This document shows, in pieces, positions 48,423-60,054 of a stretch of 64,000 nt of DNA. Location: assembly GCA_024220505.1 (NCBI GenBank), contig JAKZZE010000002.1, forward strand, positions 496,001 through 560,000, written 5' to 3'. Both the position numbers and the translations under genes were made by a program. The notes beneath the pieces were generated by a model, which saw only the letters and a list, made by a program, of their open reading frames with translations, did no database searches and had not been told where the DNA came from. The stretch comes from Rhizopus arrhizus (lineage: Eukaryota > Mucoromycota > Mucoromycetes > Mucorales > Rhizopodaceae). Within the stretch, counting starts at the first letter, position 1, and every line of letters starts with the position of its first letter.

Positions 48423-49403
48423 ATGTCTGGTTACGATCGTGCTTTAACAGTCTTTTCTCCTGATGGTCACTTATTTCAAGTAGAATACGCTTCTGAAGCT
48501 GTCAGAAAGGGTACTTGTGCAGTATGTAGACTTGGGCATTTATAGAATAAAAAAGGCACAAAAATTAATAAACTGCATTAGGTTGGTGTTCGTGGTAAAA
48601 ACGTTGTTGTTCTTGGTGTCGAAAAGAAGTCTGTTTTGAAATTACAGGATGCTAGAACTGTTCGCAAAATTTGCATGCTTGATGATCACATTTGCATGGC
48701 TTTTGCAGGTTTAACTGCTGATGCTCGTGTTTTGATCAACAAGGCAAGAATCGAATGCCAAAGTCACCGTTTAACTGTCGAAGATCCTGCATCTGTTGAA
48801 TACATTACACGCCATATTGCTCAAATTCAACAAGTAAGAAGAAAAAAAAAATAGTTTTCCTATTAATAACATTTCTATCAAAAAGAAATATACCCAAAGT
48901 GGTGGTGTTCGTCCTTTTGGTATTTCTACACTTATTGTAGGCTTTGATCACAATGAACCGAAATTATATATGACTGAACCTTCTGGTATTTATACTGCAT
49001 GGAAAGTAAGAAAATTTCAAGTCAAATAGTACCTGTGGATACTGATAACTATAAACAGGCAAATGCAATCGGTAGAAGCTCTAAAACGGTTCGTGAATTT
49101 TTGGAAAAGAATTACAACGAAGATATGGAAGAGAAAGATACAGTTAAATTGACCATCAAATCTTTATTGGAAGTTGTTCAAACAGGTGCAAAGAATATTG
49201 AAATTGTTGTCATGACTACAGAAGGAGAAGTCAAGGTAAAATAGAAACCTTTTCATATTAGAGTGTACATACTTATACAAAAGGGTGGTTAATAGCGATT
49301 AGAGCAAGAAGAAGTTGAAAGCGTAGTCACTGAAATTGAAAAGGAAAAGGAAGAGGAAGCCGAAAGGAAAAAGAAACCCAATGTATCTATGGGAAGTGCT
49401 TAA
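48423..49403 (+). CDS. PRE6: 20S proteasome subunit alpha type-7 (alpha4)
   Basis: This is a structural alpha-ring subunit of the 20S proteasome. The first exon [20 protein letters not shown] and [13 protein letters not shown] carries the YDR gate motif and the alpha-type N-terminal helix. Short introns then join [60 protein letters not shown] and, last, [20 protein letters not shown]. The tail is Lys/Glu-rich, as in other alpha4 subunits, and ends GSA before the TAA at 49401-49403. There are four introns and about 250 residues, normal for the family. Alpha subunits are not catalytic. It is convergent with the anillin-like gene. Confidence 0.96.
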
Positions 49404-49795
49404 TTGTTATATATACATGCATATATATATTAAAAACAACTAGCAACTACCAAGTGTTTTACTATCATTCTTGTCTTTGATTGTTAAATTTTGGCTGTTT
49501 AATATTGAAAAAGTGATACCACCACTATCACTATCAGTACATATTATATAGCCAAGGTATTTACTAAAGTCAGTCTGAGCAAATAACTGCTTATACAAAT
49601 ATTTATTTCATTGAAAGTTTTAAATGTTGTGAATCTAAAACAAAATAAGTCTGGTTTATTAAAATCAAAAGAAAAAGGAAGGAACAAAATGAACTAGTTA
49701 TTGAAGTATTTCTTTTCTCTATTTAACTTTAATAATTTCAGAATGAAAATAAGCACAAGAAAAAGGACAAACAAATGAAGTAAAGTAATATTTTA
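49404..49795. other. Convergent 3' intergenic spacer
   Basis: AT-rich DNA between the proteasome alpha4 and anillin-like stop codons, with a short TA-rich repeat near 49410-49430. No gene is seen. Confidence 0.5.
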
Positions 49796-52700
49796 TTAAT
49801 AATAATCAGTAAACGGTAAGCGTAAAGGTACACGACCGATCATCGATTTGAGTGTTTTGACCCATTCTTCACTTTCATGCACTGTATCACTTACACAATC
49901 TAAATGGAAATCAGGGAATGATAACCTAAAGAAACCTTTCAAGTTTTCTTCAACAATGGACTCACTTCCAAATACTTTGTCCTCTTTAGTTTCTTGTTCA
50001 ACTAAAGTTACAATGACCTTATCCGCTGCAGCACTTAATCGAATTACATCTGCAATGTTATAATGGCTCCATACTTCTCTCCCTTCTTCTTCGGATGTAT
50101 ATCCAATCAATTGACTGCCAATTAATTTATAATAATGTCTTTGCCAAATCTAGATATAATTAGACACTTATTAGAGAAAAAGAGACTTGTATATTGCTTG
50201 TGATTTTTATTACCTTTTGTCCTTGCGTTCTTGTTGATAAATGTCCGCTTTGCCAGCATGTATCATGCCATTGTCGAATTTTTAGTGTTAAATCACACTC
50301 TCTTAGACTTTTTGGTACTTGCTATACATCACACATCAATCAATAAGCCTGTAGATCGTAAGGCGTACTTACCACGTTTGGACTGGAAACAGGCAAGTAC
50401 AGCATCTCAATATTTAATTTACCAACAATTTTTAAGAAATCCTCTTCATCACCAAACTGTTCTCTTCTTGCTCTTTCTTTACTAGATCTTGTATACCAAG
50501 AATTGAAGCAATCAAAATTGGCTGCGTATGTTTTTTTATAACAAGCAGGTACCATATGATCCACTGCAAATTTTGTTTGTCCTATTGCACCATCTTCTGG
50601 ATGAACATATCCTGATAAATGCTCTTTCTGTTTACGTATTGATGTAAACCATTTTGTCCAACCTGTACGCGGCTTAACGTGATAATCGGGCCTAACATGA
50701 AGCGACACTGTAATAATCATTCCAGGTTTTGCATCAACAACACACTCATAATCCATTAATATTTGTTCCCCTAACATTTCATATCTTGACATATATTCAT
50801 ACTCTCCGTCGCTTATTACGCAGCGTGCATATGTGATTTCTTTAGGTAAAGGTAATAAAACATCATGAGCACCGCTCACTCCAATATATATTTTTCCATA
50901 TTTAGTTTGTTTGATTTCTTCTGTGCATAATGTGTGCTCAGTCATCTCATGTGCATTAGGAATGTTTACTTTCTCTGAAGCTGCCTGAACTGATTGCCTT
51001 ATATCTGGTTTTCCCAAGCTGTCCTGTGTTTTGGGCAATGCATTCATATAATGTGATATGTCTTCTATACGTGGCTGCTGTGTGGTTGTAGTGGTTGCTA
51101 CTTCTACAGCCTCACTCTCGCCTTCTTTCTCTACCTTTTCTTTGTCTACAATTGTTATAGTTGTATTATTATTTTGCTCTAATTTTGTTTGTATATTGTC
51201 TTGTTCATCCTGTTGCATAAATATCAGAATTTCCCCTTCAGCTTCCATATTAGAGCTTGTAAAGCTTTTTGCCTTTTTTGTGTAAAGATCAGTTGAATAA
51301 TAGTCTAAATCAGGGTCTTCTTGCTCTTCTCTTGTTGGCTGCTTAGCTTCTCTTGTAGCAGAGCCTGGTTCATCATCGTCAATAGTTGTGTTTTCTGTTG
51401 TACTTGAGTTTTTGAAGGATCCAGATGTCATCGATGATCGACTGCTATCATCCTTTTCTTCAACCCAGTCACTCTCTGGATCAAACCACTGCTCGCTTCC
51501 TGCCTCACTTGCTACTCCAATACTTTGCCTTACTGGTGCTTTTTCAACTAGATTAATACCAATTGACCAGTGATTACGTTGGCTTCCACTTTTCCTTTTC
51601 TCACTGACAGTCGCAAACTCTTTACCTGATGCGTAGGGCTTGGAAAGAAAATCAGGAACAATGTGCTTTTCATCTTTTTGAGCGTCTGCTAATGTAAGCA
51701 TACGTGCTTCACTCTCTAGCGATAAGGTCTGGAGGGTAGCCGATTCATCTTTATCAGAAGAAAATGAGTATCTTGGGTCCTGTTTGTTTTTTTTCAATAC
51801 TTGTTGGAACTCTTCATCATCATTATCGTCATCAAATTTTATATTGTGAGCTTCTTGCATTAGTTGATCATAGGATTTGTTCCAATCATCGCCAGACCCT
51901 TTCTTTCCGTAAGGATTTGCTTTTGTAGGTGTTGAACCTACATCTTCTTCATCTTCGCTTACATATGCCTCATTGCTATTTGTATCAATAAATGTAGGTT
52001 TATTTAAAGCTATTTTAAATGCGATGAATTAGTATAATGAATAAATATTTATAATATATACTTTTTGAGTTATTGGTATATGCTATTGACATAGTATCAG
52101 GACCAGTCTTATTGTCTTCAAGATCAATACTCTTTACAGACATTTTATCTTTGACAGGCTGAATGATAGTATTACTTTGTATATCATGTTCTGTATAAAT
52201 TGCTCCTTGTACAGCCGATATGTTGCTTACATGGACTGTGCTTTTATACTCTCCATAGCTAGATGTTTGATGATTGGAAACACTTTCAGCTGTCAAGAAA
52301 TTTGGTGTGATATTTATCATCTCCACCTTTGCCTTTTGTCCTCCTGCTGCTCTTGAATTAAATGCCTTGTCATTATAAGCAACGCCTTGATTGTAATATT
52401 CATTGTAGTCATCATCGCTCTCATCTTCCTCAAAACTTGCAACCGATCGATCTTCATGGGGCTGATTTAAGAATGTTTGATCATATTCTCCCTTGCTTGC
52501 TTCTTGAATGATTGGTGTTGCAGTGTTGTAATTTTCCCTTGTGGCTGCTTGATTGCTATAAGCATCAGTCACTGACTCGGCTATACTTAGCCTACTCTCT
52601 GATTTGTCTTGAATTTCTCCCACTGTATTTGCTGTTGCCATCGCTATAGTTGCTACCGCAGGAGGAGCATTATGATTTACAGGGGCATCCGTCATGATAT

Positions 52701-55700
52701 CAGGGCTAGCTACCTCGCTGATATGACTAGTAGTAAAAGGACTATTGTTTATGACGTTTTCTTGACCTTTAATTCTTTCATCAATACCAGTCGAGATAGA
52801 GACAACCTTTACAGTTTCTTCCTCTTGGTTCTTCGTTTCTCTATTACTGGAATCACTAGAGACAATGTTCTGAACTACATTTAGCTGTTTCTTAGCCTCT
52901 TCGCTATTAACATTATCACTGGAAGCAAAAGGAACATCATTGGCGTTGGTGTGAAGATCTTTTACTTTTTCACTGACATTACTGAAAGCAAAGGCAGTAG
53001 CAACGGACTTGGCTTGACTGTTTTGCTGATTCTTATCTTCATTATTCGTATGACTATATGTGGCAGCAATATTTCTAACCTGATTTTGCTGATTTTTAGA
53101 CTCCAAATTATGTTGAGAATCTAAAGAACGAGCCACGTTTCTGTATTCCTCTGCTTCTTCAAATGCAGATACTGTAATTGTCTCGCCATGGTAGGTCGAT
53201 TCATGGCTATAGTGAATAATATCATCTATTTTTTTATCAGTTGGAAGCTTGCTGCTATCGCTGTTTATTGAACTGTCTTTAATAGTATTTAATTCGCTGA
53301 TTACAATTTCTTTTCTTTCATTGGTTTCGCTTGTAGTTTGTTTTATTTGGCTTGTGTTTATATCGGAAGAAACTTTTTTATTCCTCTCGGATGACAAGAT
53401 GGGAGGCTGTGTGAGGTCAATAGGTTTATTGACACTATCAGAAGGTCTATAAACGTCCTCAATATCGAAGCTACTAGGTAGAACAGAGTTGCTATCAGTA
53501 GCAGGTATGCTGTATAGGGAATGACTGCTGCTGTTTATTTTAGAGTTGTTAAAGCAACTATTCGCATCAGTGTGCAAAATATCAGTCTTCTCGGTGTCTT
53601 TGAAGTTGTCTGTAGTTTCTGTATAACTACTTCTCTTATCAACAGCATGTTTATAGTAATCATTCTCTTTCATATTTGTATTTGATTCGCTAGAATTGTC
53701 ATAGAAACCTTCGCCTGAAACAATCGATGCGCTGTTTTCTTCATTTATATGATGTATGTTATTATTACTGCTAAAATCTAGGCCGGATTTGACGTCCTCA
53801 TTCGATATGGTCTTTATTTTATAAATACTAGAACTGTCCTCTTTGGCTTTTTCAGTGTTTTTGTCTATTTTTGACTTAACCTGTAAGCTATTTTGGGACT
53901 TATTAAGTTGAACATTATTTGAGTCGCTTTGATTGTTCTCCTGATCAGATTCATCAGCACTGTCCTCGTTCTCTGAGAATTTTAACCTGCTGCTAGCTGT
54001 GCTTTTTATATAAGCTTTCATTGCTTCGATATCATTATTGTTATTGCTATTGTCTATCTCAAATCTCTGTATTCTTTCAGTTCTAAATGTATTTTTTGCT
54101 TCTTCTTGTGAAATAATAGTCTTCTTTTCAAGATGATCACTAATATTATCCTCTGTTGCCGACTTATCATGCATAACAATAGCTTTTCTTTCAAAATGAT
54201 CATTACTATCTACTGTTGTTTTCAGTTTTTGCGTTTGTGCGTTTTCTTTTGTCGAGACTAAAGGACTGGGTATCTGTTTGTCTATTGAAGATATAAGCAG
54301 CTTGCTGAGTATCCTGATGAGTGATATACTTTACCCATTATGTCTTCAGAGCCCTTTCGTTTTGAATGATCTGCATGATAATCCTCCTCTTCATCGCTAC
54401 TCTCCACAATAAGTTCATCCTTTCTCCACACTTGGAATCGCTTTCCTGTAGAATAAATTTCGACTTTTTCTTCTTCATTCAAATTCTCGTGTACGTTAAT
54501 AATCTTTTTCACGTTTCCATTTTTCCTCATGATAGATATCTTTTTTCCTGAAGCCAGTGTTAATTTATTAGAGTCTGTCGGGTTAAATGGTTTTTGTTTT
54601 TTTTCTTGCTTTTCAGCCAAGGGCGAATCTACTTGAGCTTCATTATTTACTTCAATAATTGGTATATCATTCGCTCCGTGATCTAGCTCTGTTTCAGGAA
54701 TTAGTTCATCTGGCATTATGATGTTGGGTTCTTTAATTTCGTCATTTTCATCCACTAATTGAATAATTATTTCTTCCTCTGGTGTGCTCTGAAGACTGGT
54801 TGAACTTATGCTTGGAACAAGTGGACTAACAAGTGTACTAGTCTCTTCTTCTTTAGAAGGGCTTTCCTCTTTTTCATTCACTTCTGTCTCTGGTTTCTTT
54901 TTGTTGGTTGCTTCTTTTGCTGCTTTTAATGTTCGAAGCGATGGAACTTTCTTTGGCAATGTATCCGATGCTTGCTGTCGAAATACACTTGTTGAAACTA
55001 CAGATCGATCTTTTAAGATATTGATCACTCTCGAGCTACGCTTTACTTGATCTGCCGCATTAAGGAATTTTGATTTGTCTTTTACAGATGCATTATTGGT
55101 GGTTTCTGCTACCTTAAGTTGAACTTGTTCCTTTTGTCTGGGAGGAACTTCTTGTCCTTCAAATTTTCTAAACAATGGATTATTCTTGACAGCCGATCTT
55201 TGAGCGAGCTGAGCCACTTCCTTTTGTCGCTTTAATCTTTCCTTTTCTTTCAACTCTGCTTCTTCTTCCTCACTCAATACACGACGCTTACGTTCCTCTA
55301 AATGTCCTGGACGGAAATAACGACGTGTAGAGTTTTGTCGTTCCTTGTTTGCCTTGTTTTTTACATTGTTCGGAGATTCTGCCAGTTCACGCAATCGTCT
55401 GAATCGATCAGAGGTAGCAGACGGTTTATTGGATGTACTGCTATCCTTTTTCTCTCTGTTAATTAATAGTTTGGGCTGATCATTGTCCATAGGTAAATGA
55501 CCGAGTTGATTGGGTTTGTTCGCATCAAGGCCCTTGTCAAGAAACATTTGTATGAGTTCTTGCCTATTTAAGAAATAAGCAAGATGCATGATCGTATTCT
55601 GCTCTTGTCCCCATAAACAAGTATCTAGTTCTGCTTTAGTTGATTTCTATAATGTAAAAAAAAGTATGAGAATATATTCATATTATCCGCGGTTGATCAA

Positions 55701-56015
55701 TCTTAACCCAAAAACCTTTAAAATAAAATCAATCAATTCATTTCTATCCTCAGCCCACTCGTCCCCTTCTATCCCATAGTCAAATAATATATGATGAAGT
55801 GCATACAAAGGACGAATGGAAGTACCCAAAAGCTTAAATTCTTGTAATCGATCAACAAAATGTTTAAAATCTGTTTCGAGATGAGAAGAAGGTGAAAGGG
55901 GGGTCCATAAAAGGTTCGGTTGAAGATCGAGTAACTCTTGGACACTGTGAAAGTCAAGGGCTTCAATGGCTGTTGTCCAGTCTAGTATGAGTGTTTCGTC
56001 AACAGGCTCCGTCAT
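49796..56015 (-). CDS. Ankyrin + anillin-homology + PH protein (Bud4/anillin-like)
   Basis: Anillin-type proteins organize septins and the contractile ring or septum site. The start at 56015 gives MTEPVDETLILDWTTAIEAL. Exons 1-2 form an ankyrin-like region (IEALDFHSVQELLDLQPNLL; NTIMHLAYFLNRQELIQMFL, DKGLDANKPNQLGHLP), joined through a GTTAAG donor. Then come a long Lys/Glu-rich region, a very Ser/Asn-rich disordered exon (52015-54174) and a conserved DWNKSYDQLMQEAHN. The anillin-homology (C2-like) domain lies at 50340-50980 (YGKIYIGVSGAHDVLLPLPK, YECVVDAKPGMIITVSLHVR). The PH domain closes it (WQRHYYKLIGSQLIGYTSEE to LKSMIGRVPLRLPF). Total length is about 1900 residues over six to eight exons. 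The C-terminal layout matches budding-yeast Bud4; the N-terminal ankyrin part does not. Confidence 0.82.
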
Positions 56016-58636
56016 ATATAAAGTAAAAAAGAAAAGAAAGAGAGAAAGGGGAGAAACAATAATAAAAAAGTAGTAATAGTAGTAGCTGTTGAGTTTCTAT
56101 ATCTGGTGTTTTGTACACCCAATAAATGATCCAAAGGTAACTCTATTCAGCAAGGCACACTTAAATACTTGTTGTACAATCACTTTTAGTCCCGCATTCA
56201 GATATGAGAAAATAGTTTGTAGTAAAATTAGGGGTAGTTTATACATATAATATAAAAGAATAAGAATTAAATCAATATCAAGCTGTAATAAAGGAAAAAG
56301 AAAGAGAGAAAATGAAATGTAAAGAAATACTGGTTGCTCATTCTTATTCATATAGCAAAGCTCAGCTCTTTATCTTGATACGAATTAAAAGCTGCTTATT
56401 ATACAAACACGAATAAAAATTTAAACGACATTTACCTTCAAAAGAAAAAAAAAAAGCTGTGCTCCTTCTCTCTTTCGGCAGAGACATATCTCAGCTATAA
56501 TTAAGCACAATTATCTTCACAAAAACTTTTATAGTTGCACGGTTCCTATTAAAGATCTAGGATAGGTTTGATTTGTGTAATAAAACCATAAAATTAAGAC
56601 TAAGTATTAAAATAGCTGCAGTTCATAAATGAGCAAGAGAACTAATATGTGTGTCATTTTTGATAAGATTATATCTAGGTTGTTTCCTTATTTAACCTAT
56701 TTACTACTATTTACTGAGTTTGTATGTGCTCTTTGTAGATTATGACACAGACACATATTAAAATCAGTCAGTTGAAAATAATTATGCACATTCCTTTTTC
56801 TATTATACTATAGTTTGTCAACACCAAATTCAGATATTTCTTGATATATAAATTATGCTCAGCATTTGACTATTATCTCTCAAACTTAATTGACGTAAGA
56901 AGACCAAATCTACTCTAGTGCTTTCTTTTTTTTAATACATCATGAAAATAGCTTCTATTGTATTAATTGGGATCGAATGCTAAATATACAGATCAAAAGC
57001 TGCTTATTTAACTAGGATGGTGCTTTAAGTTTATCTTCAAAATTAGTATCCTTTTCTACTTTAAAGAAAATTATTATATTCATCTATACTGATCATATAA
57101 CCTTTAAGCATTTGAGGATCATGCTCTACCTTTGCAACCACCCTGATTTTAAAGAGAGAACACGCTTTATAGCATTTGGATTATTTATGAACTTTTATCA
57201 TAATGTCATGGAGGTATTCGGGAAACAATAATCAGAAAGAAAATTACAGCTGCCCACAGTGATAACTGCAAAGCATTTCATACAAGTTTCCTGTGGATAT
57301 ACCACCCATTTCATAATTGAAAAACGTTTACTTCACCCAATGAGTGTATCCAAATTCATAATGGGTTTGATTTTTGAATTCAATACAGAATTTGACTGTG
57401 GAAACCCTGTATCTAGAAACACATCCTATGCAAATGCTAAAGTCGAAAGCGGTTGTGGATATAGAACTATTTAATGGACAAGGCCATATGCTTTGGCCAG
57501 TAAATCAACTGATAGCCTTGTATGTTTATTAGGCAACCAAAAAAAAAAACGAAAGAAAATAAATGTTTTTTTATATCTTGGTTATCTAAAAAATATCATG
57601 AACAAACTCATCATCCTAATGACAGAAAAGACAAGGAATCGTTATCAAAAATGATTAGCTCAAAAGACTTTTTGACACAAGCGTCAATCGAAAGGATGAC
57701 GAATACAATATTTTTTTTTATTCGTGCATACTAAGAATCCCTTAACCAAAAAGAATGAAGCGCTAATGTTTATCGCCTTACTATTCCTTTCAGTGCCTTC
57801 ACCTTTGCAAGTAAATTTGAAAAGATTCTTAAAGTATACAAATATAAAAGGTTGCTCATTTTTTACATGACTTCGTAGGTGTCTAAAGTATAGCTTGAAA
57901 TTTCTACTCAATTAAGATAATACAACAATTCGAATTCATAAGAATACATCTTGTCTTAATGCTTTTTTATCAAATCTCATATAGTATTTTAATTAGGAAA
58001 AACACTTTCGGCTTTGAAAATGTCTAAACTTTTATTGTCAGAGTTTTAAAATTTTGATAAACGCGTCAAGAACAAAACACTTTAAACTCGAGCTTTTCTA
58101 TTTCATTTGTTCTATTCTATCTTTATTTTTTATGTATGAATACAAATAAAAAGAGTAACAAGTTTTTGTTTCACATATGGAAATGTTGGATGAAAACAAA
58201 AATCAAGTTTCTTTTAAGGAACAGTAAACGGTACTGTCTTTGCATGATAAACTATAAATAATAAATTACTCCATCCGTCGATTTTGAAGAAGAGCCTTAC
58301 GGTTGCCGAAAAACGAATGAGAGCATTGTACTTTCTAACTCGTTTGCATATTGACATAAAATACGCGTAGAGTATAGACATTATTTATCGAATCAACCCA
58401 TAATGATGAAGACAATAGCAAGCAGTACTACAAATGCTATATAAAAATCACTTATCACTAAATTGTTATTGTATTTTAATAAGGATAGGGTTTGAAATAC
58501 CAACTATTTTAATGACAAAAAAAGTCTTTTTTTGGAAATCTTTTTATTTCATATTTTAAATGCCGAATTACCTTACTAATGAAATGATCGTCTCTCTCTC
58601 TTTTCTTTTCTTTTTTCTCTTTCTGTTAAACACAAC
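56016..58636. other. Gene-poor intergenic region
   Basis: About 2.6 kb of AT-rich DNA with no supported gene. The 71-codon frame at 57259-57474 (MITAKHFIQVSCGYTTHFII) is somewhat coding-like but unidentified. The last 100 bp contain a CT-rich tract that probably belongs to the promoter of the next gene. Confidence 0.45.
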
Positions 58637-59517
58637 AATGGAAAACGTACCCAACACGTTGGTAATAAAAAAAAATACATTGCTCGACATTTACTCAAAT
58701 TAAAAGAACATAGAATGTAAAGGATTTGCTACAAAATATTGGTAAAGAAAAAAATTGGTCCGAAAAAGATGTTGAAAATGACCTCTTGATCCTTCAAAGA
58801 AATCGTATTGTCACTGTAAGTGTAATGTATAAAGTATACATGAATACTTATTTTGATTACAGGTAGATGATTTAAGATCCTTGTCACGAGAAAGTTGGAC
58901 AGTAAATGCTTGCTAACGAGCTAGTTGTATTGTTAATAATAACAGCAATTTAATTATAGCAAATTGAATTACTTCCATTAGTCAAAGATTTATTAAGATT
59001 TGCTATTGATTCAGATTGGTCTAAAAATGATCGTAAGTAAACGAATAATGTTTTTATGTAAAGCATACTTAAATCAATAGCAGAATATCAAAACAGTAAA
59101 AAGAAAGAAAAGAAGAACAAAAAGAAAGACAAGAAAGACAAGAAAGACAAGAAGGACAAGAAGGACAAGAAAGATAACAAGGAATTAGGTGAACCAGTAA
59201 CACCAATTGTGTTAAATGATCAACAAGAACAGCAAATTGCAGTTGAAAATACAATCAAAAATGGCTTAATTCCTGAATTATCCGCAATGCATATCACTGG
59301 CGAAACAAGTACAACTGACAGCGATGATGAACCCGCTTCACCATCTGATACGCCAATACGTAGAAAAAGCGTTACTTTTTCAGAGGAAACTCCTCTTGAA
59401 GAAAGTGAAGAAGCCCAAAAGAAAAAGAAAGAAAAGAAAAAAAATAAGGAAAAGAATAAGGAAAAGAATAAGGAAAAGGAAAAGGAAAAGAATAAGGAAA
59501 AGAATAAGGAAAATTAA
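58637..59517 (+). CDS. Lysine-rich nuclear-type protein, hypothetical
   Basis: Exon 1 is only 24 nt (MENVPNTL) with a GTAATA donor. It joins NVKDLLQNIGKEKNWSEKDV, then ENDLLILQRNRIVTV, DDLRSLSRESWT and QIELLPLVKDLLRFAIDSDW through four or five short introns. This roughly 70-residue N-terminal part looks like a small helical, SAM-like fold. The rest is low complexity: tandem KDK repeats (59100-59185), an acidic and Ser/Thr-rich segment with RRKSVTFSEETP, and a C-terminal KNKEKNKE repeat. Basic repeats suggest nucleolar or nuclear localization (inference). The family is not recognised. Its stop is 4 bp from that of the convergent minus-strand gene. Confidence 0.65.
59103..59186 (+). repeat. Tandem 9-nt repeat encoding Lys-Lys-Asp units
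   Basis: Units of the type AAGAAAGAC and AAGGACAAG are repeated about nine times and translate to a KKDKKDKKD ladder. A related AAGAATAAGGAA array at 59445-59512 forms the C-terminus. Both are likely to vary in length between strains. Confidence 0.75.
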
Positions 59518-59521
59518 TACT

Positions 59522-60054
59522 TTATTTCTTCTTTTTCTTCTTTTTTTCACGCTCTGTTAAATACATTGATAAAAAGTCCCCTTGTGTACCAATCTTCTTT
59601 TTTGATTTTACTGTCTTTGGTTTTTCTTCTTCTTCTTCTTCTTCTGAATCTGATTCTTCTCGTCTTCTTTTATTGTTTGCTTGCTCTGCATTTGCTCTTT
59701 TATTTTGATTTAGTATCTTGTTTTTAAGTTGTATTTCTTGTTTTGAGGCTGGCCTATTATTATTATCGTTTTGATGCCTCATTGCTTCCGCATGAGATAA
59801 ATACTTTGCACCCAACCCGAGTCTAATAGAATAAGTATTGTTTCATTCCGTTGTAGTTTAACTCTTTACCTATCAGGTCTACCTGTTGAATATTTCTGTA
59901 GTGTAAAGTCTTCTTCTTCTTCTTCCAATTTCTCTCCTGGCTTTGGCGGTGGTAGCCATGAATTGATAAGGCTTCTAGCCATTCCGATAGAAGCGTCTAT
60001 TTGTGTCTTTATCTTTTCATTCTCTTCTACATTAACTTTTGTTTTTTCAGTCAT
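59522..60054 (-). CDS. Small charged protein, DUF3245-like
   Basis: Exon 1 starts at 60054 (MTEKTKVNVEENEKIKTQID). It contains the conserved-looking core MARSLINSWLPPPKPGEKLE followed by an acidic run and KYSTGRPDR. One intron leads to LGLGAKYLSHAEAMRHQNDN and then a nuclear-type tail with KRRREESDSEEEEEEE and a C-terminal poly-Lys stretch. The WLPP motif, the RPxRLGLGA junction and the overall layout fit DUF3245 proteins, short and mostly disordered eukaryotic nuclear proteins, but I judge this from memory of the family. The alternative upstream Met at 60156 would add an implausible hydrophobic leader. Confidence 0.65.
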
